The position numbers were made by a program, and so were the translations under genes. This document shows, piece after piece, positions 60,701-64,000 of a DNA stretch of 64,000 bases. Within the stretch, counting starts at the first letter, position 1. Every line of letters starts with the position of its first letter. Source of the DNA: Leptasterias polaris (lineage: Eukaryota; Echinodermata; Asteroidea; Forcipulatida; Asteriidae); assembly GCA_037783415.1 (NCBI GenBank), contig JAZGTN010000150.1, positions 2,666,001 through 2,730,000 on the forward strand, written 5' to 3'. The notes below the pieces were generated by a model, which was given only the letters and a program-made list of their open reading frames with translations, ran no database searches and was not told the origin of the DNA.

Positions 60701-63700
60701 TCGGATACAGCCAGAGCATATATTTTCATTGTAACTTTAATCTCAATGAGGAACATCTTCATTCTGTTTCACAGGCCTTCCTCTGGAGAGCTGTTTCGTG
60801 AGCTTCTTAGACACGACGAGACACAAGGTCATGTGACCGCTGCTCCTGCACGGGACAGAGACATGGGATTTGAAGACAGTACAACGGAGGGTAGAACTGT
60901 TGAGCTTCTCATTGGGGATCACTTAACCACACAAGAACTGAATGATCTCAGAACATTACAGGTAAGAGGCCATTCAGAATGGTCATTGTATAAATATTTA
61001 GATTTTTTTTCTTTTTCTTTTAAAGCTGTTTTGACCCACCCACCCCAAGTTTCAATTCTTCAATATTGACTGACTATTTCATAAACCCTATACACTGAAG
61101 TACAAAGTAATGCCTCAATTGAAGCAGTTATTTTGAACAAATGTTCTCCCAGCTCAGGAGTTATCAATGGCTTTTTCCTGGCTTCCACCATGCAATTTTT
61201 TTAGTTGAAACCGAAGAGAAAATTCTGACCATCTCCCCATCGAGCGCGGAGGTCAACTGTTGAAACAAGGTTGACCAATAACAATGGAACTGCATAGACA
61301 GTTTGTCGTTTATTCGAAATTGAAAACTTAATTTTGATTTTCAGTTATTTCTTTTGACCAACCCAACAACAATTTTGAAAAAAACCATCAAGATTTGTCA
61401 ACATTGATTATTTTGAATGGCCCCTAAATCTCAATCACATAAAGCAGCTCAAAAGAAGGCATTTCACCTCACTAAACGTGGATGGATTCGACATTTGCGT
61501 GGAAATACCATGACATTTTGTTTCAGTTTTCTCAGCAATCTACTTTCTGAGAGCAGCAAAAAGTGCATTCACTGTATTCAGCTGAAACTTTCACATGTGA
61601 CTTTTATTGTATCTTTCTTGATAATTTTGCCTATAAGTCAGCATTATATTGAAAAAATCAGCAGGACGTTCCTCACTTCAGAACATGGTTTTAGATTCTG
61701 ATGGGTTTTGGATGGTTATCACAGAGCTGCCAACTCTCCCTGATTCTACAGAAAGTTCCCTGAAATTAAACCAATCTTTCCATGTTCTGATGAACTAATT
61801 TGAAAAAATTTCCAGATTATGGAAACTCGTTCCCTATTATGTTGAATGTAATTCTAAATATCTTCCCGATTGTTGTACGAAACCTCCCTGATTGCAAGAT
61901 GCAAATGTTGGCAGCTCTGTTATCAGAACTCAGTTTTTGCAAAGGTTTAGATTCTGTTTATCTGACATTTTTGTATAATTGTCTTTTCTCACGGCAGTCT
62001 GAGATGTCTCCTCAGTCGAGTGTCTCCTCTGAGAGTGAGTTGCTGAGTGAGACCGAGGACCCACTCAGAGATCAGAGTATACTGGAGGAACTCTTCTACA
62101 AGGGAGGGGTAAGTAATACTCAGGGTGCATTTGAACACAGTATTTCATTTCATTTATTAATTTCACGGGTAAAAAAACCCGCCAAAACATTGTTTGAATA
62201 TTGTATTTGCATTTGTGAAAGCTAACTGTTATTCCTGATGCGATTAGTACCAGGAATGTGATTATTTTCTTGATTTGAGGATTTTATCAGAATCTCCTTG
62301 GGCCTGTACATTTTCTTGAGAGAATTAAATCAATCATCAAGAGGCAAAGAGAAATAGTCCACATTGTGTCTAGTTTTGTAATTCTGTTGATGCACAGAGG
62401 TTGTAAACCTGAATTACAACAGGTTCCAGGGGTAAAGATAAATGGGGACTCCAGCCCACAAGCCATTTTCAGGAAATTGCACATTCATCAAATTGCATCC
62501 TAGTATTTACATCAGTTGAATTGTTTGTGGTATCCCGCTGCAAGTTACAAGATTTGAACTGGCCTCTCATGACCGGGCATGCTCGGTGGTCTAGTGGTTA
62601 AGACATCTTCTCTAGAACGCGGGGGTTGTAGGTTCAAATCCCATCCAAGTAGCCTATGTCTTTTTTTTTTTTTTTTTGGGGTTTTTTTTGTGTGTGTTTG
62701 TTTTTGTTGTTGTTTTTGGGTTTGTTTTTTTTGGGGGGGGGGGGGGGGGGGGGTGCAGAACTTGGGAAAAATCTTGGTATACAGTGCTTGTCATATGTCA
62801 GTGTAGGGTAAAACCAAAATAACAGTCTTTATTCCCACTCCCAAAAAATAAAAAAATATTATTTTGGTAGGTCTGATTTGTTCAGACAAAACTAATACTA
62901 TGCAGAGGAACTGTAGATAATTTGTGGTTAAGCTTTTTTCTGTGCGTCTGACTTGACAGAGGGGTAGCAGCAACTCTAGTCTGAGTGATCTACTGAGTAG
63001 CGATGATGAGGAAGATGGGAAGAAGCTGTCTAAGACATCAAGGATGAGAAGGAGAAGGAGGTCCTATGAATCTGAGCTCAGTGACGCGGGAAATCAGGTA
63101 GACACCAAACTATTTATTTATTTATTTTTATTTAACAATTCTGGTTGTTGAAGCCAAGGACTCTTAGAACAGCAAACTTAATCACTATACTAGCGAAGAA
63201 CCCCATTGAGGGAAGACTAAGAAGGAAGTTTCAGATTTAGATGTGGGCGAGAATTATTCCAGGTAAAATCCATGCCGTCAGGTAGGTACTGAAAAACCAA
63301 TGTACATATAGTGCCCCTGGCAGAAATGGAACCGGGGTCCTTGATGCAGAAGGTAAGGAAAGATGCCACTACGCCAACCTGACCATCCCATTTGTGCTGC
63401 AACCTTTATTTCATAAGTCATTTTGGTATTTGGTTGCCGTTGTGCGAATAACCCTGCTCTTGGTAACATTTTCCCTTCAAGTTGCCCAATCATTTGTATT
63501 TATTTTGAGTTTGATATTGATCCCTTTTGCAGAGACCCCCATCCAGGAAGGATTTAACTCCCAATGAATCAACCCAAGAACCGTCCAGAGCACCTGAGGG
63601 AAAAACTAATAATGAGATCGCTGACGAGCAGAAGGACTCGAAGCAAGAACCAGAGAGGCCCAGACGGAGAGCCTCGAGTCTGAGGAGACAAAGTAGCAGT

Positions 63701-63791
63701 GGTGACTCGGATGGTGGGAGTACCTCAAGGCTGTCGTCAGAGGGTTCCAGGGTGTCCTTCCATCTGCCTCATCATCATGTGGACAAGAGGG
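50183..63791 (+). CDS. C2 domain-containing protein 3 (centriolar), 5' part, continues beyond window
   Basis: Twelve coding exons: 50183-50228, 51494-51668, 52301-52398, 53433-53541, 54341-54420, 55162-55349, 56536-56788, 59055-59307, 60775-60961, 61998-62108, 62960-63097 and 63533-63791, giving 632 codons with every junction in phase. Start: ATG followed by a Lys/Arg-rich tract (MVKKKIKSSKKGRRR). Residues 25-170 form the N-terminal C2-type domain, with SLPPSVDGQLRCFLRVSISK, RLRWWGET, VRCGPKQF and ELHVSLVFEPLP. These match human C2CD3 as I remember it, including TYDS/PTTD-like text after the domain. The rest (exons 7-12) is Ser/Arg/Glu-rich linker with one helical patch (LITALLDRGTRLRDDMIRSEL). 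The family protein acts at the distal centriole for centriole elongation, appendage assembly and ciliogenesis. Vertebrate C2CD3 is over 2300 residues, so most is outside. Intron 3 is AT-AC. Confidence 0.92.
52399..53432 (+). other. U12-type AT-AC intron of C2CD3
   Basis: Donor ATATCCTTT (52399-52407), branch site TTCCTTGAC (53411-53419) and acceptor CCATCAC with terminal AC (53431-53432). Branch A to acceptor distance is about 14 nt. Joining G at 52398 to AT at 53433 restores an Asp codon inside a conserved stretch (YLND|MGTMILEV). No GT-AG alternative keeps this frame. All other C2CD3 introns in the window are GT-AG. Confidence 0.93.
54678..54712. repeat. (ATT)n microsatellite
   Basis: About 12 ATT units in intron 5 of C2CD3. 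Confidence 0.9.
54833..54900. mobile_element. Half copy of the GGGCCCAATTTCATGG inverted-repeat element
   Basis: GCCCAATTTCATGGCTCTGC then TTACCGCTAAATTC and CACTTGCGATCACCATTCTTC. This matches one end (reverse-complemented internal part) of the element at 59748-59998. Confidence 0.55.
54958..55022 (+). mobile_element. SINE tail fragment
   Basis: GCGCCCCGAGTACCTTATTG, then GCGCTATATAAGACTATG and ATT repeats. Resembles the 3' end of the SINE at 3207-3550; the head is missing. Confidence 0.5.
57130..57860. mobile_element. MITE-like element in C2CD3 intron 7
   Basis: Ends TAGCCCTTTTCACAC (57132-57146) and GTGTGAAACGGGCTTA (57844-57859) are inverted partners. Inside each end, GTTCCCAACG sequences are repeated (57243-57252 and 57813-57822), with further CACACGAT motifs. 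About 730 bp, no transposase frame. TA flanks both ends. Confidence 0.65.
57985..58250. repeat. 16-bp minisatellite (CTGTTATCTGTCATGT)
   Basis: About 15 copies, most uniform from 58090 to 58230, in intron 7 of C2CD3. Three overlapping frames stay open through it (repeated CHVCYLSCLL-type peptides) and are artefacts. Confidence 0.93.
59748..59998. mobile_element. 251-bp MITE with 27-bp perfect TIRs, C2CD3 intron 8
   Basis: GGGCCCAATTTCATGGCTCT opens the element (TIR 59748-59774) and its reverse complement closes it (59972-59998). The interior has many GCTTAC/GTAAGC and GAATTC motifs. No coding capacity. A diverged relative follows at 60290-60490 and a half copy lies at 54833. Confidence 0.85.
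60290..60490. mobile_element. Diverged relative of the 59748 MITE
   Basis: Left end GCCAATTTCATAGCTCTGCT and right end TGCTTAAGCAGCTCTATG are imperfect inverted partners. The interior keeps TGCTTA/TAAGCA motifs. Same intron as the intact copy. Confidence 0.5.
61440..61665 (+). repeat. Dispersed repeat shared with 5360-5535 and 19965-20118
   Basis: CTAAACGTGGATGG then TTCGACATTTGCGTGGAAATA and AGCTGAAACTTTCACATG followed by TGACTTTTATTGTAT. The same modules in the same order occur at the start of both duplication blocks. Non-coding, in intron 9 of C2CD3. Origin unknown. Confidence 0.6.
62578..62822 (+). mobile_element. tRNA-derived SINE, family 2, best-preserved copy
   Basis: Head GGTGGTCTAGTGGTTAAGAC (box A type), then GTTCAAATCCC (box B type) and CATCCAAGTA. 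The body, interrupted by T-rich and G21 low-complexity runs (62733-62753), ends GGTATACAGTGCTTG and GGGTAAAACC, as in the copies at 6318 and 20903. It sits in intron 10 of C2CD3. Confidence 0.65.
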
Positions 63792-64000
63792 GTATGTTGA
63801 GCCTTGATACCTTTTCTTATGTTCAAATGTGAATTGTATCTTTGCGTGTCTTTTAATGATGAGAAATTTCAGACTGCCATCTGCAATTTGTATGTCCGGC
63901 TGTGTTCTACAAGCTTCTGCTAATCAAACCAGCTCTATTAGTCCATGACATAAATGTGTATCTGAATCTGAATCTGAAAATCTTTTATTAGACTCTTTAA

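Noticed and set aside
62578..62650. Possible tRNA gene
   Set aside because: Boxes A and B are present, but the acceptor stem does not pair and the same head occurs with a common body at 6318 and 20903, so it is a SINE.

Overview
The window looks like nuclear DNA of an invertebrate animal, most likely a marine deuterostome such as an echinoderm. Genes have GT-AG introns plus one AT-AC intron, introns and spacers are rich in SINEs, inverted-repeat elements and minisatellites, and recent retrotransposons are present. The organism assignment is inference from gene types and repeat texture, not from a species-specific marker.

Layout. (1) 1-5.2 kb: an intronless class A GPCR (1759-2784, +) followed by a tRNA-derived SINE. 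(2) 5.2-48.1 kb: a minus-strand tandem array of six copies (A to F) of an SLC16/monocarboxylate-transporter-like MFS gene. An intact copy has four coding exons of about 193, 141, 828 and 128-140 nt with constant phases. A (6742-10575), C (21327-24130), D (25626-29505) and F (40886-48050) have all four. B (11794-18924) and E (31676-33439) have only exons 3 and 4. About 8.5 kb of the array (A plus the 3' half of a D-like gene) was recently duplicated in tandem: block 1 at about 5236-19790, block 2 at about 19819-28320. After the duplication, block 1 received a Ty3/gypsy-type LTR retrotransposon (12367-17660, identical 159-bp LTRs, 5-bp target duplication) inside B intron 3 and a 5'-truncated non-LTR element (9237-10280) inside A intron 1; both empty sites survive in block 2. 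(3) 36.2-38.4 kb, between E and F: a THAP zinc-finger exon framed by long inverted repeats, probably a DNA-transposon relic. (4) 50.2 kb to the window end: the 5' part (12 coding exons, 632 codons) of a C2CD3 orthologue on the plus strand, head-to-head with gene F. Its third intron (52399-53432) has ATATCCTTT and AC ends and a TTCCTTGAC branch site, as expected for the minor (U12) spliceosome.

How the parts fit: the transporter array is a gene family in turnover (duplication, 5' truncation, transposon hits). B and E have no first exons of their own, so they are either decaying or reached by splicing from the intact gene upstream of each (C into B, F into E), which the phases permit. The GPCR and C2CD3 are unrelated neighbours. 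No bacterial-type features (operons, CRISPR) are present.
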